Assembly: GCA_949840855.1 (NCBI GenBank)
Contig: CATKYP010000013.1
Span: 1-11,841 of the forward strand
Length of the DNA: 11,841 bases
Direction: 5' to 3'
Origin: an uncultured Bacilli bacterium
GTDB taxonomy: Bacteria; Bacillota_I; Bacilli_A; RF39; UBA660
The position numbers and the translations under genes were made by a program. The notes below the pieces were generated by a model. It was not told the origin of the DNA and searched no databases. It saw only the letters and a program-made list of their open reading frames with translations. Below, one piece after another: positions 5,801 to 11,724 of the stretch (the stretch's first letter is position 1; each line of letters begins with the position of its first letter).

Positions 5801-5890
5801 ATCAAAAGAATAATGCCGGTGTGCAAAATGGAATCAGTTGGTTACTTATTCCGTACCGGTAGCTTGGACGCTTAAAAGGCGTCCTTTTTT
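5801..5890 (+). ncRNA. Candidate antitoxin small RNA 1
   Basis: This is a ~90-nt rightward RNA from an extended -10 promoter. Its first 16 nt (5801-5816) are complementary to the toxin 1 mRNA just after the start codon. The middle folds: CCGGT (5816-5820) with ACCGG (5855-5859), enclosing GGAAT...ATTCC. It ends in a strong terminator (GGACGC, loop, GCGTCC, six T, 5866-5890). Stretches around 5821-5855 also resemble the strand opposite the toxin leader (5719-5750), so the RNA gene probably arose by tandem duplication of the toxin 5' region with a 125-bp offset. It likely blocks toxin translation. Confidence 0.65.
5866..5890 (+). terminator. Terminator of antitoxin RNA 1
   Basis: GGACGC (5866-5871), a 7-nt loop, GCGTCC (5879-5884) and six T. 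It is the strongest hairpin in this intergenic region. Confidence 0.8.
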
Positions 5891-5973
5891 ATTTCAAAAA
5901 TTCTAAGTCAAAATAATATATTAAATAATGACTACTAATTATATTATTTCCTTTTAATTTTATTTTCATTCTT

Positions 5974-6017
5974 AAAAGACTATTCAATTTTATTTTCTAG
6001 ATTGAATAGTCTTTTTT
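5974..6017 (+). terminator. Long hairpin terminator before the second recombinase gene
   Basis: A 14-bp perfect stem (5974-5987 with 6002-6015), core AAGACTATTCAA / TTGAATAGTCTT, is followed by a T-tract to 6017. It lies 45 bp upstream of the next gene with no rightward gene before it, so it may isolate or attenuate that gene. The stem includes TATTCA, also present in the resolvase inverted repeat at 3277-3289; this may be chance. Confidence 0.65.
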
Positions 6018-6061
6018 CTTAGATTAAAGAATGACAAATAAAAAAAGGAGCAACAATTACC

Positions 6062-6694
6062 ATGACTAAATATGGATATGTTTCAGGATTCTTAAAAGAT
6101 AAAATCAGCAAAGAAGACAGTTTCAAGTATCAAGCTACCATCCTTCTTAGTATGGGAGTTCCTCACGAAAATTGTTTTGCTGATGTGTTTAGAAGAAATA
6201 ATAAAGACCGATATCAGCTTCGTAAGTTTCTTAATACTATTGCACAAGAAGGGGATGTTCTAGTAGTTCCTACCCTAACGTGCCTATATAGTAATGTTAG
6301 AGAACTTTGCTGTCTTATGTATATTGTTGAAGGCAAAGGCTTAATAATTGAGTCTAGTGATATGGATTTAAGTGATGATAGTGATTCTAGTAATTGGATA
6401 CTTGCATCTCAATTGGCTCACCTTAACTATCTTGATTATCTTCGTAGTCAAAACTTCTCTAAAGCCATCAAACAGAAGAAGTATCAAGCTACCTTAAATA
6501 CTGGCGGACGTAACAAACGTGTTATCACACCCTTATACCGGCAAGCATATAAGTATCTTCAAGCCCATACTTACACTGAAACGCAATTGAAATTTCATTT
6601 GTCAAAATCAACTCTTTATAGGATTAAAAAACAAATCAAAATGAAGCAGTTTTCCCCTAATCATCAGAGTTACAATGCCAGTCGAGGTGATTAA
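6062..6694 (+). CDS. Serine-recombinase paralogue that has lost its active site
   Basis: This 210-aa protein aligns with the resolvase at 3302 over its length but has lost the catalytic residues. MTKYGYVSGFLK replaces MTEYGYARVSTK, so Arg8 becomes Ser and the nucleophile Ser10 becomes Phe. VPTLTCLYSN replaces VTKLDRLARN, so Asp67, Arg68 and Arg71 become Thr, Cys and Ser. The C-terminal DNA-binding part is well kept: RNKRVITPLYRQAYKYLQAHTY...KSTLYRIKKQI. It should bind DNA but not recombine it; a regulator or architectural factor is plausible. AAGGAG lies 11 bases before the ATG. It is followed by a gene starting one base after its stop. The uninterrupted frame argues against a decaying pseudogene. 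Confidence 0.75.
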   Translation: MTKYGYVSGFLKDKISKEDSFKYQATILLSMGVPHENCFADVFRRNNKDRYQLRKFLNTIAQEGDVLVVPTLTCLYSNVRELCCLMYIVEGKGLIIESSDMDLSDDSDSSNWILASQLAHLNYLDYLRSQNFSKAIKQKKYQATLNTGGRNKRVITPLYRQAYKYLQAHTYTETQLKFHLSKSTLYRIKKQIKMKQFSPNHQSYNASRGD

Positions 6695-6695
6695 A

Positions 6696-7190
6696 ATGAA
6701 GAATAAAGAACTAATCTATTGGATTGATCTTACTGGTCCTACTTCTTTAGATGAGATAATCCGCCTAACAATTATCGATCCTAATAACCAAGTATTATTC
6801 AATCGTAAATTCGATACTAAACAAGTGGATTACTGGGATAGTAACATCAACGGCATCATACCGGAGAGCCTCATTAAGGAGCCTCTGTTTGAAGAGTCGA
6901 AGAAAGAGATCCAAAAGCTATTTGACAGCTCAGAGACGCTTATAACCTTCTATGGCTCAACTCCCTTTTTAGAAAAGCAAGGCATTAACTTAGCAAATAA
7001 AACGATTATTGATTTAGCTGATTCATTTAGAGTCTTAGGAGATAGCACCGATACGATCGAAAACCTATGTATTTATTATGGCTATCCTTTGACTGATAAT
7101 GTTTTTGAACGTACAGGTATTGATTATGCTAAAGGAATCAATTTCTGCTACCATGAAATGGAAAATAACCGTAAAGCACAAGAAAATTAG
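6696..7190 (+). CDS. Degenerate DnaQ-like exonuclease-fold protein (164 aa)
   Basis: The start chosen is the ATG at 6696, one base after the upstream stop, with GAGGTGA at good spacing; a frame from 6675 would add seven residues without a better site. The protein follows the layout of the epsilon/DnaQ 3'-5' exonuclease fold: strand LIYWIDLTG (7-14), DEIIRLTIIDPNNQVLFNRKF (19-39), the HNxxFD-like ITFYGSTPFL (83-92), IIDLADSFR, then IENLCIYYGYPL and a final FERTGIDYAKG. Of five DEDDh acidic/His positions, Asp11 and Asp143 remain. Glu became Thr13, Asp became Leu92 and His became Arg139. It is probably inactive or altered. It is translationally coupled to the dead recombinase paralogue. Confidence 0.6.
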   Translation: MKNKELIYWIDLTGPTSLDEIIRLTIIDPNNQVLFNRKFDTKQVDYWDSNINGIIPESLIKEPLFEESKKEIQKLFDSSETLITFYGSTPFLEKQGINLANKTIIDLADSFRVLGDSTDTIENLCIYYGYPLTDNVFERTGIDYAKGINFCYHEMENNRKAQEN

Positions 7191-7207
7191 TAAATAAAAT
7201 AGAACCC

Positions 7208-7252
7208 AAAAATACGCTACGAACTTTTACAAAAGTATTCGTAGCGTATTTT
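7208..7252 (+). terminator. Terminator after the exonuclease-like gene
   Basis: A perfect 15-bp stem AAAATACGCTACGAA (7209-7223) / TTCGTAGCGTATTTT (7238-7252) with the T-tract inside the stem. It can act in both directions; the gene upstream ends at 7190. Confidence 0.8.
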
Positions 7253-7381
7253 AGATTTAGTACCAATTTATGATTAAATTTAGTTACCTAATTTTTCTCT
7301 CTATGATAGTAAGTTTCTTAAAATAAAAAATTTATTTTAAATAATTTTTTTATTAGAACTTAGTTGAAAGGAGAGATTCAC

Positions 7382-7630
7382 ATGAAAACTCTAATAAAAA
7401 ATCGGAACCCAAATTATACTACTTCGATTAGCGTCAGTAACAATAATCGAAATAAACTAATTGCTTTAGCAAATCTATATGAAACAACTCAAAAAGATTT
7501 GTTAAGCAGACTTATTGATAAAGAAATAGAACAATTAAGTTTTTCAGATAAAAATCTTTTTGAATATATTTTTAAAGCTATAAAAATCAAAGATAATTTT
7601 AAACAAGTAAAAAAAGAGAGGTTATTATAA
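7382..7630 (+). CDS. Small ribbon-helix-helix-like protein (82 aa)
   Basis: The ATG at 7382 has AAAGGAGAG six bases upstream; a TTG at 7364 would lie before that site and is rejected. The protein has strand YTTSISVS (13-20), helix NNNRNKLIALANLYE, a TTQ turn and helix KDLLSRLIDKEIEQLS. This is the ribbon-helix-helix pattern of small plasmid repressors and antitoxins. A lysine-rich tail follows. It overlaps the next RHH-like gene by one base, so the two are made together. No toxin gene lies beside them, so copy control, partition or autoregulation are more likely than a protein toxin-antitoxin pair. Upstream DNA (7253-7375) is AT-rich with no strong promoter. Confidence 0.6.
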   Translation: MKTLIKNRNPNYTTSISVSNNNRNKLIALANLYETTQKDLLSRLIDKEIEQLSFSDKNLFEYIFKAIKIKDNFKQVKKERLL

Positions 7631-7839
7631 TGAATAATAAAAACAGTAACATCGGTGTAGATAGCAACGTAAAGAATGCATTAAAAGCACTTGCACTAGT
7701 AACGGGACACAAAACGGTTCGAGAATATATGAGGCATCTAGCGGAATATCAGGCTAAACATCTGAGTGCTAGTGAGTATGAAGATTACCGTCGATTCATG
7801 CGCTATTATGAATTGCAAGAAAAAATGCGTAAGAATTAA
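7630..7839 (+). CDS. Second small ribbon-helix-helix-like protein (69 aa)
   Basis: The start overlaps the previous stop (TAATG), implying coupled translation; AGAGAGG precedes it. The N-terminus NIGVDSNVKNALKALALVTGHKTVREYMRHLAEYQAKHL gives the strand-helix-turn-helix order of RHH proteins. A basic, aromatic helix (YEDYRRFMRYYELQEKMRKN) closes it. It is not a close copy of its partner, so the pair may form heteromers or bind different sites. A strong bidirectional terminator follows. Function unknown beyond probable DNA binding. Confidence 0.6.
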   Translation: MNNKNSNIGVDSNVKNALKALALVTGHKTVREYMRHLAEYQAKHLSASEYEDYRRFMRYYELQEKMRKN

Positions 7840-7859
7840 AAAATACTTATATTATTTAT

Positions 7860-7912
7860 AAAAACAATGGAGAGCTGTGAAAGAACACAAAATCAGCTCT
7901 CCATTGTTTTTT
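7860..7912. terminator. Bidirectional terminator between convergent genes
   Basis: A perfect 17-bp stem, AAAACAATGGAGAGCTG (7861-7877) / CAGCTCTCCATTGTTTT (7894-7910), has T-tracts on both strands. It serves the RHH pair rightward and the surface-protein remnant leftward. Confidence 0.9.
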
Positions 7913-7957
7913 GGAAGGATATATTGTATCAAATCAATACGTACTACTTATTCTATA

Positions 7958-9166
7958 TTAAAATTCCTTTTTACCTTTAGTAACTAATCCAAAGCCAAAC
8001 ATACCAGCTAATACTCCTAGTGCAATCATTACTTTACTGTCATTATTACCTGTTTGTGGCAATTTAGCTTGTTGTGCTTTGTATTGTTCACGTGTCATAG
8101 TTGTATTTTGTCCTTGTGCACCAGAGACTGCTGAACCATTTTCTTTACCAGTAGTTGGTAATACAATTGTTGGCTTAGTAGTGTTGTTATCAGATACTTC
8201 ACTACCCTTGTCCGATGTAGCAGGCTTGTGCCCAGCCTGTCCACTAATTGATGCGTTACCAGTATCTGGCTGTGCAGGAGTTGTTGGATTAGATGGTGTA
8301 GTAGGATTTGAAGTTTCACTACCCTTGTTATCATCTTTCTTGCCATCATCTGGCTTAGCAGGATCTGTTGGAGTTGTAGTACCCTTGTTACCTTCATCTT
8401 TACCAGTATCATGCTTTTGACCATTCTTGATGTCAGCAATCCTTTGATTATCCTTATCAAGTTGAGCTTGAGCATTATTAATAGTTGTCTTAGTAGCTTC
8501 AATAGCATTTTGCAAGTCACTAATCTTACCATTAATAGTGTCTAACTTCTTTTGTGCATCCTTTACTGCTTGATTAGCACTAGCATTAGCTTGTTGTTCA
8601 GCAGTATCAAGTGCAGATTGCTTGGTAGCTAATACTTGGTTCAAACTTGCTAAACCAGCTTTAGCTTGTTGTAATTTAGTTTCATCTTCTGCCTCAGTGC
8701 TCTTAACACTTTCAAGATTACTCTTGGCTGAACTTAACTTGTTCAAGGCTTCTTGAACATTACTGTTGCTATCGAGATTAGACAATTGTCCCTGCTTCCA
8801 ATCCTTTACAGTGTTCAAAGTATCCTTAGCATTATTATATTCAGTCTGTTGGCCTGAATTTAATTGGTTCAAGTCAAATTGAACATTAGCTTTTTGTGCT
8901 TGCAAGTTTTGAAGTTGGCTTTGTAAACTTTGGAGCTTAGAAGTTTGACTAGCTAAAGTATTTTGAAGGTTAGTAATTTGGTTATTCAAATCATTAATCT
9001 TAGCACTGTTATCAACAGTCTTTGCATCACCAGTAATTGGTCCCATTGCTTGGTATTGTGCAATACGATCCATCATGTTTGGAGTGTTGTTACGTGCAGG
9101 ACCATCGTAATCAAAGGTTAATACGTAGTATTGACCATCATCAGTTAGGTGGAAACCAAAAATAGC
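7958..9166 (-). pseudogene. 5'-truncated LPXTG surface protein (SEC10/PgrA-like)
   Basis: The frame is open from a stop at 9169-9167 to 7958 (402 codons) but has no signal peptide and no usable start. The first ATG (9076) lacks a Shine-Dalgarno, and the 30 codons before it still read like protein (GFHLTDDGQYYVLTFDYDG). What remains, numbered from that ATG, is a coiled coil (about 25-220, Gln/Asn/Lys-rich with repeated LQSLQSQLQNLQ pattern), a Thr/Pro/Asp/Lys wall-spanning stretch (222-305), LPTTG (306-310), then TREQYKAQQAKLPQTG, a hydrophobic helix (349-365) and tail KGKKEF. The sortase signal at the C-terminus is intact. The coiled coil with this tail recalls SEC10/PgrA surface-exclusion proteins of lactobacilli. 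The 5' part was probably lost by rearrangement at about 9167. Confidence 0.75.
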
Positions 9167-9712
9167 TCAAAATAGTTTTATAATTGCTAGTTAAAAATCA
9201 TTCGAAATGTGTCAGCTTATGTGTCAATTTTGCTTAAATACATGGTATATGTGTCAGAAAAAATTAATAGTGACTTTAGGTTATTTTGCTAGAAATTATC
9301 AAGTGCCAGTTTTTTCTTATAAAAGCGACACAATAATTAACACATCTATAATCCTTACTCCAAGTAGGGATAAAAGGATTTTGGGTAGAAATTAGTTTAA
9401 GAATCGTGTCATCCATTAAAATGGCTACAAATATTGATATATCAACATTAAGAAAGAATATGTGTCAAGTGTGTCAACTTTTTTGTACAACTTTTCAAAA
9501 TAATAGTTTTTGAAGAAGAAAAAGGAAATATTGATAAGATAATAGGTATTTTTTAATCAATATTATTAATATATATAGTTTGATTAAAATTCTGGCACAA
9601 GTGACACACAATCATAATAATGACTATTTTGATTGACTAATTCTTAATCAACATTATCTCTTTTACAAAGCAACTATATTTTAACGTTATTTAATTCTAA
9701 ATATCCTGTCTA
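9167..9712. other. Gene-free AT-rich region with TGTGTCA repeats and palindromes
   Basis: No credible gene is present in this stretch. TGTGTCA (or one mismatch) occurs rightward at 9208, 9220, 9250, 9405, 9461 and 9470, and leftward at 9326-9332, 9593-9599 and 9602-9608. The pairs at 9461-9476 and 9593-9608 have the same 9-bp phase in opposite orientation. It also holds the palindrome TTGATATATCAA (9434-9445), and the inverted repeat AATATTGAT (9527-9535) / ATCAATATT (9556-9564). Candidates: the ends of a lost transposon, an iteron origin, or a regulator's binding field. Confidence 0.55.
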
Positions 9713-9752
9713 AAAAAAGACGGTGAACATTATTTTTGTCCATCGCCTTTTT
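9713..9752 (-). terminator. Terminator of the LAQTN surface protein gene
   Basis: Read leftward, AAAAAGGCGATGGAC (9752-9738) pairs with GTTCACCGTCTTTTT (9728-9714) with two G-U pairs and one mismatch, then more T. It lies 40 bp past the stop at 9793. Confidence 0.65.
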
Positions 9753-9792
9753 GAATTGAATTAAGAACCTTAAAATAACACCAAAGCTAACC

Positions 9793-11127
9793 CTACAATT
9801 TCAGTTTACCATCTTTAGTCAATCCAAACCCTAATACAGCAGTTCCAACAATAGCACTAAGTAGAATACTTGCGTTTTGCTTAGTTTGTACATTAGTTTG
9901 TGCTAATCCACCTGTTGAACCACCAGTAGTAGTTCCACCTAAATTACCAGAATTAGCAACACCATTTGTTCCTACAACATTATTACCATCTTTTGATTGT
10001 AAACCAAAGATTTGTAACAATTGTGCTTTAGTTAAAGCGGTATTTTGTCCTTGTTCAGTAACAAAGAATTGCTTGGTAGCAGGGTTATAGTGAACAGTTA
10101 AATGTTTGTAAGTAATTTGACCATTAGTACCTTTTTCTGATACTTGAACACTATATGAATTAAATCCATTAGTATTAGAAGGTGCTTGTTCAAGTAGCTT
10201 AGCATCACTTGGTAATTTATCGTTGCTATTTACAGCATGTTGATTAATAGCGTTAATAATCTGTTGAGTGTCAGCATCTTGTTGTGAAGATTGTTGATTA
10301 CTATTGCCTGCGTTATTAGTCTTATTAGCATTAGTTGAATTATTATTTGTAGCAAAACCATTATTTGCATTAGAACTAGTAGTAGTGCTGTTAGAACCAT
10401 TAGCTGTGGCTGTATTGTTACCAGTGTCTTGACCAGTAGCAGGCACTACATAACTGCCTGAATTATTATTGGTCTTATTTTTAGTTTGAGCAGTATTTGG
10501 AATAACATAGAATGTTAATACCTTGTGATCTGCAGTACCTGAAATCTTAGCTTCTTGAGCAGCATTTGTGGTATTTGGATCATTTAGTTCAGGCAAAATA
10601 TAAGGTGTTTGACCATCAGAATTTTTATTTCCAAATACCCAAGTAGGAAAAGCATTATTGTCATTTTGCGAGGTATTATTCGCTCCTCCACGACTTATTG
10701 AATTATTATCATTAGTTCCCGTTTGCGTTTTATTAAGAATATCGTTAAAGTTAATATCACCATTCTCTACTTTATAATCATCACTCTTAAAAATACCTGC
10801 AGTATCTTTAACTTTATAATGAACAGTAGTACCACCATCTTTACCAATCTGATAGTTATCACTTGGTGTAAAAGTAATATCATCAGTCTTTAGTGTTTGC
10901 CCATTTTGTTGGTTAACTACTTTAATAGTCCAAGTAAATGGTAATAGTGGAAAATCTTCATCAGAGGGTGTTGTCAATCGTTCTGGAACAGGAACTGCAG
11001 TAGAATCTGCATGAGCAACAATATTACCAACATTAGACATCATAGCTGGTGCTATAGGAGCTAGAGTACCAAGTGTCATTAAAATAGCTTGTGTTTTGAA
11101 ATTATTCTTTTTGTTTTTAGTTAACAT
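9793..11127 (-). CDS. Secreted surface protein with a degenerate sorting signal
   Basis: This is a 444-aa exported protein. Residues 1-40 form a signal peptide: basic MLTKNKKNNFK, a hydrophobic core (TQAILMTLGTLAPIAPAMM), and a likely cut after AHA-40. A beta-rich part follows (63-125, TWTIKVVNQQNGQTLK...TVHYKV), then an Asn/Thr/Gly/Ser-rich linker (about 211-285) containing VPATG at 228-232. A second folded part spans 286-380 (ADTQQIINAINQHA...YKHLTVHYNPATKQFFVTEQ). The C-terminus has a Gly/Thr stretch, a hydrophobic helix (419-435) and tail KDGKLKL, the usual anchor layout, but LAQTN (408-412) stands where LPQTG should be. Shine-Dalgarno AAAGGA lies 11 bases upstream. I do not recognise the ectodomain. 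Anchoring by sortase is doubtful; membrane retention is likely. Confidence 0.75.
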   Translation of the reverse strand: MLTKNKKNNFKTQAILMTLGTLAPIAPAMMSNVGNIVAHADSTAVPVPERLTTPSDEDFPLLPFTWTIKVVNQQNGQTLKTDDITFTPSDNYQIGKDGGTTVHYKVKDTAGIFKSDDYKVENGDINFNDILNKTQTGTNDNNSISRGGANNTSQNDNNAFPTWVFGNKNSDGQTPYILPELNDPNTTNAAQEAKISGTADHKVLTFYVIPNTAQTKNKTNNNSGSYVVPATGQDTGNNTATANGSNSTTTSSNANNGFATNNNSTNANKTNNAGNSNQQSSQQDADTQQIINAINQHAVNSNDKLPSDAKLLEQAPSNTNGFNSYSVQVSEKGTNGQITYKHLTVHYNPATKQFFVTEQGQNTALTKAQLLQIFGLQSKDGNNVVGTNGVANSGNLGGTTTGGSTGGLAQTNVQTKQNASILLSAIVGTAVLGFGLTKDGKLKL

Positions 11128-11180
11128 ATAGAGATTATCCTTTCTTATTATCTTAAATTATCATTATCAATTTTATTAAT

Positions 11181-11204
11181 GTAATTTCTATATCAAAAAA
11201 TTAC
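11181..11204. promoter_or_regulatory. Inverted repeat upstream of the surface protein gene
   Basis: GTAATTT (11181-11187) and AAATTAC (11198-11204) are perfect reverse complements around TTGATA on the leftward strand, a possible -35. It lies about 55-75 bp before the start codon and may be an operator. Confidence 0.35.
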
Positions 11205-11261
11205 CTTGCTGATAGTCTAGCTAAAAATATTTGAAGAAATAAAAAGATAATTTGAAAGGAA

Positions 11262-11293
11262 AAGCCAAGCCCTTGTTGAAAAGGACTTGGCTT
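11262..11293 (-). terminator. Leftward terminator hairpin upstream of the surface gene
   Basis: Read leftward, AAGCCAAGTCCTT, a 6-nt loop, AAGGGCTTGGCTT (one G-U pair), then TT. Leftward transcription from the antitoxin promoter at 11505 would stop here at the latest. Confidence 0.65.
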
Positions 11294-11326
11294 AAAATGA
11301 TGGATTTTTACTTTTAAAACACAAAA

Positions 11327-11355
11327 GCTTTTCTATCACCCAAAGACAGAAAAGC
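11327..11355 (-). terminator. Second leftward terminator hairpin
   Basis: Read leftward, GCTTTTCT (11355-11348), a 13-nt loop, AGAAAAGC (11334-11327), then TTTTGTGTTTT. It is a back-up stop for small RNA 2 or the end of a longer form of about 150 nt. Confidence 0.6.
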
Positions 11356-11363
11356 CAAACAAA

Positions 11364-11413
11364 CAATCAATCAAAATCAATCGAACAACAATCAATTAAA
11401 ATCAATCAAACAA
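11364..11413. repeat. 25-bp tandem repeat, two copies
   Basis: Positions 11364-11388 and 11389-11413 are the same 25-bp unit with two differences. Each is built from CAATCAAT and AAAATCAATC. It lies between the first hairpin of small RNA 2 and the back-up terminator. On the leftward strand it is T-rich (TTGATTGATT), so it can serve as a run of weak T-tracts. Two copies without a spacer are not a CRISPR array. Confidence 0.75.
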
Positions 11414-11470
11414 AAAACAAAATCCAAATGTAAGAGTGACTAGTTCTTACGTTTTGCGTATCAATGTTCA
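11411..11470 (-). ncRNA. Candidate antitoxin small RNA 2
   Basis: The promoter is excellent: TTGACA (11505-11500), 17 bp, TATCAT (11482-11477). Transcription would start near 11470. Within its first 17 nt lies the complement of TTGCGTATCAATGTT (11454-11468), which also occurs at 11591-11605 over the toxin 2 start codon. The RNA can thus cover the toxin start with 15 base pairs. A hairpin GTAAGA (11450-11445) / TCTTAC (11435-11430) and a T-rich run end a ~60-nt form; hairpins at 11355 and 11293 would end longer forms. Role inferred from architecture. Confidence 0.65.
11454..11468. repeat. 15-nt trans-pairing repeat, antitoxin copy (locus 2)
   Basis: TTGCGTATCAATGTT is identical to 11591-11605. 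Transcribed leftward here, it becomes antisense to the toxin 2 initiation site. Confidence 0.85.
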
Positions 11471-11476
11471 TATAGT

Positions 11477-11527
11477 ATGATATATGTTTTTGATTTACTT
11501 GTCAACATATACAATTAATTGTAAAAT
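11477..11527. promoter_or_regulatory. Divergent promoters of locus 2 sharing their -35
   Basis: Leftward: TTGACA (11505-11500), 17 bp, TATCAT (11482-11477). Rightward: TTGTCA (11499-11504), 17 bp, TAAAAT (11522-11527). The two -35 boxes are the same bases read on opposite strands. The leftward -35 is a perfect consensus, so the antitoxin should be made in excess. Confidence 0.75.
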
Positions 11528-11534
11528 TAAATAG

Positions 11535-11592
11535 TCGTTGATTTAGACTGACTATCTAAAATTTACATCAACGATAAGGAGTTGTTCTCCTT
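11535..11592 (+). promoter_or_regulatory. Structured leader and Shine-Dalgarno hairpin of toxin 2
   Basis: TCGTTGAT (11535-11542) pairs with ATCAACGA (11567-11574), enclosing TTTAGA (11542-11547) / TCTAAA (11555-11560). Directly after, AAGGAG (11576-11581), a 5-nt loop and CTCCTT (11587-11592) form a perfect stem. That stem hides the Shine-Dalgarno and the first two bases of the TTG start. Confidence 0.75.
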
Positions 11593-11668
11593 GCGTATCA
11601 ATGTTAAATTCACTTGGTGGGGCACGCTAGTTCTAGCTGTCCTAGTTTTCGCCCTTATTAAGTTGTAA
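11591..11668 (+). CDS. Candidate type I toxin peptide 2 (25 aa)
   Basis: A 25-aa peptide starts at TTG 11591, nine bases after GGAG; the nearby ATG in another frame gives only eight residues. It reads MRINVKFTWWG, then one hydrophobic transmembrane stretch (residues 9-23: WWGTLVLAVLVFALI) and ends Lys-Leu. This is the shape of membrane toxins of type I systems, but it has no Fst, TxpA or Ldr signature I know. Its start codon lies inside the 15-nt repeat shared with the divergent small RNA and inside the hairpin that hides the Shine-Dalgarno. A terminator follows eight bases after the stop. Coding is well supported by this context; toxicity is inferred. A holin-like peptide is the alternative. 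Confidence 0.7.
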   Translation: MRINVKFTWWGTLVLAVLVFALIKL

Positions 11669-11675
11669 TTATTTA

Positions 11676-11720
11676 AACCAATCATAGTGTCAGCAAGCGG
11701 ACCAACTACGATTGGTTTTT
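11676..11720 (+). terminator. Terminator of toxin mRNA 2
   Basis: AACCAATCATAGT (11676-11688) pairs with ACTACGATTGGTT (11705-11717) with one mismatch, then TTT and further T. It gives a toxin mRNA of about 185 nt. Confidence 0.8.
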
Positions 11721-11724
11721 ATTA

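Noticed and set aside
6675..6695. Earlier ATG for the exonuclease-like gene
   Set aside because: GAGGTGA lies just before the ATG at 6696, and the extra seven residues overlap the upstream gene without similarity to the fold.
8079..8532. Open frames on both strands inside the LPXTG surface gene
   Set aside because: They are out-of-frame shadows of the repetitive Thr/Pro/Lys-rich coding region, with no ribosome binding site and low-complexity composition.
9207..9395. Rightward 62-aa frame
   Set aside because: Its Met-Cys-Gln repeats come from the TGTGTCA DNA repeats; there is no Shine-Dalgarno and no recognisable domain.
11364..11413. CRISPR-like repeats
   Set aside because: Two direct 25-bp copies abut with no spacer, are low complexity and have no cas gene nearby.
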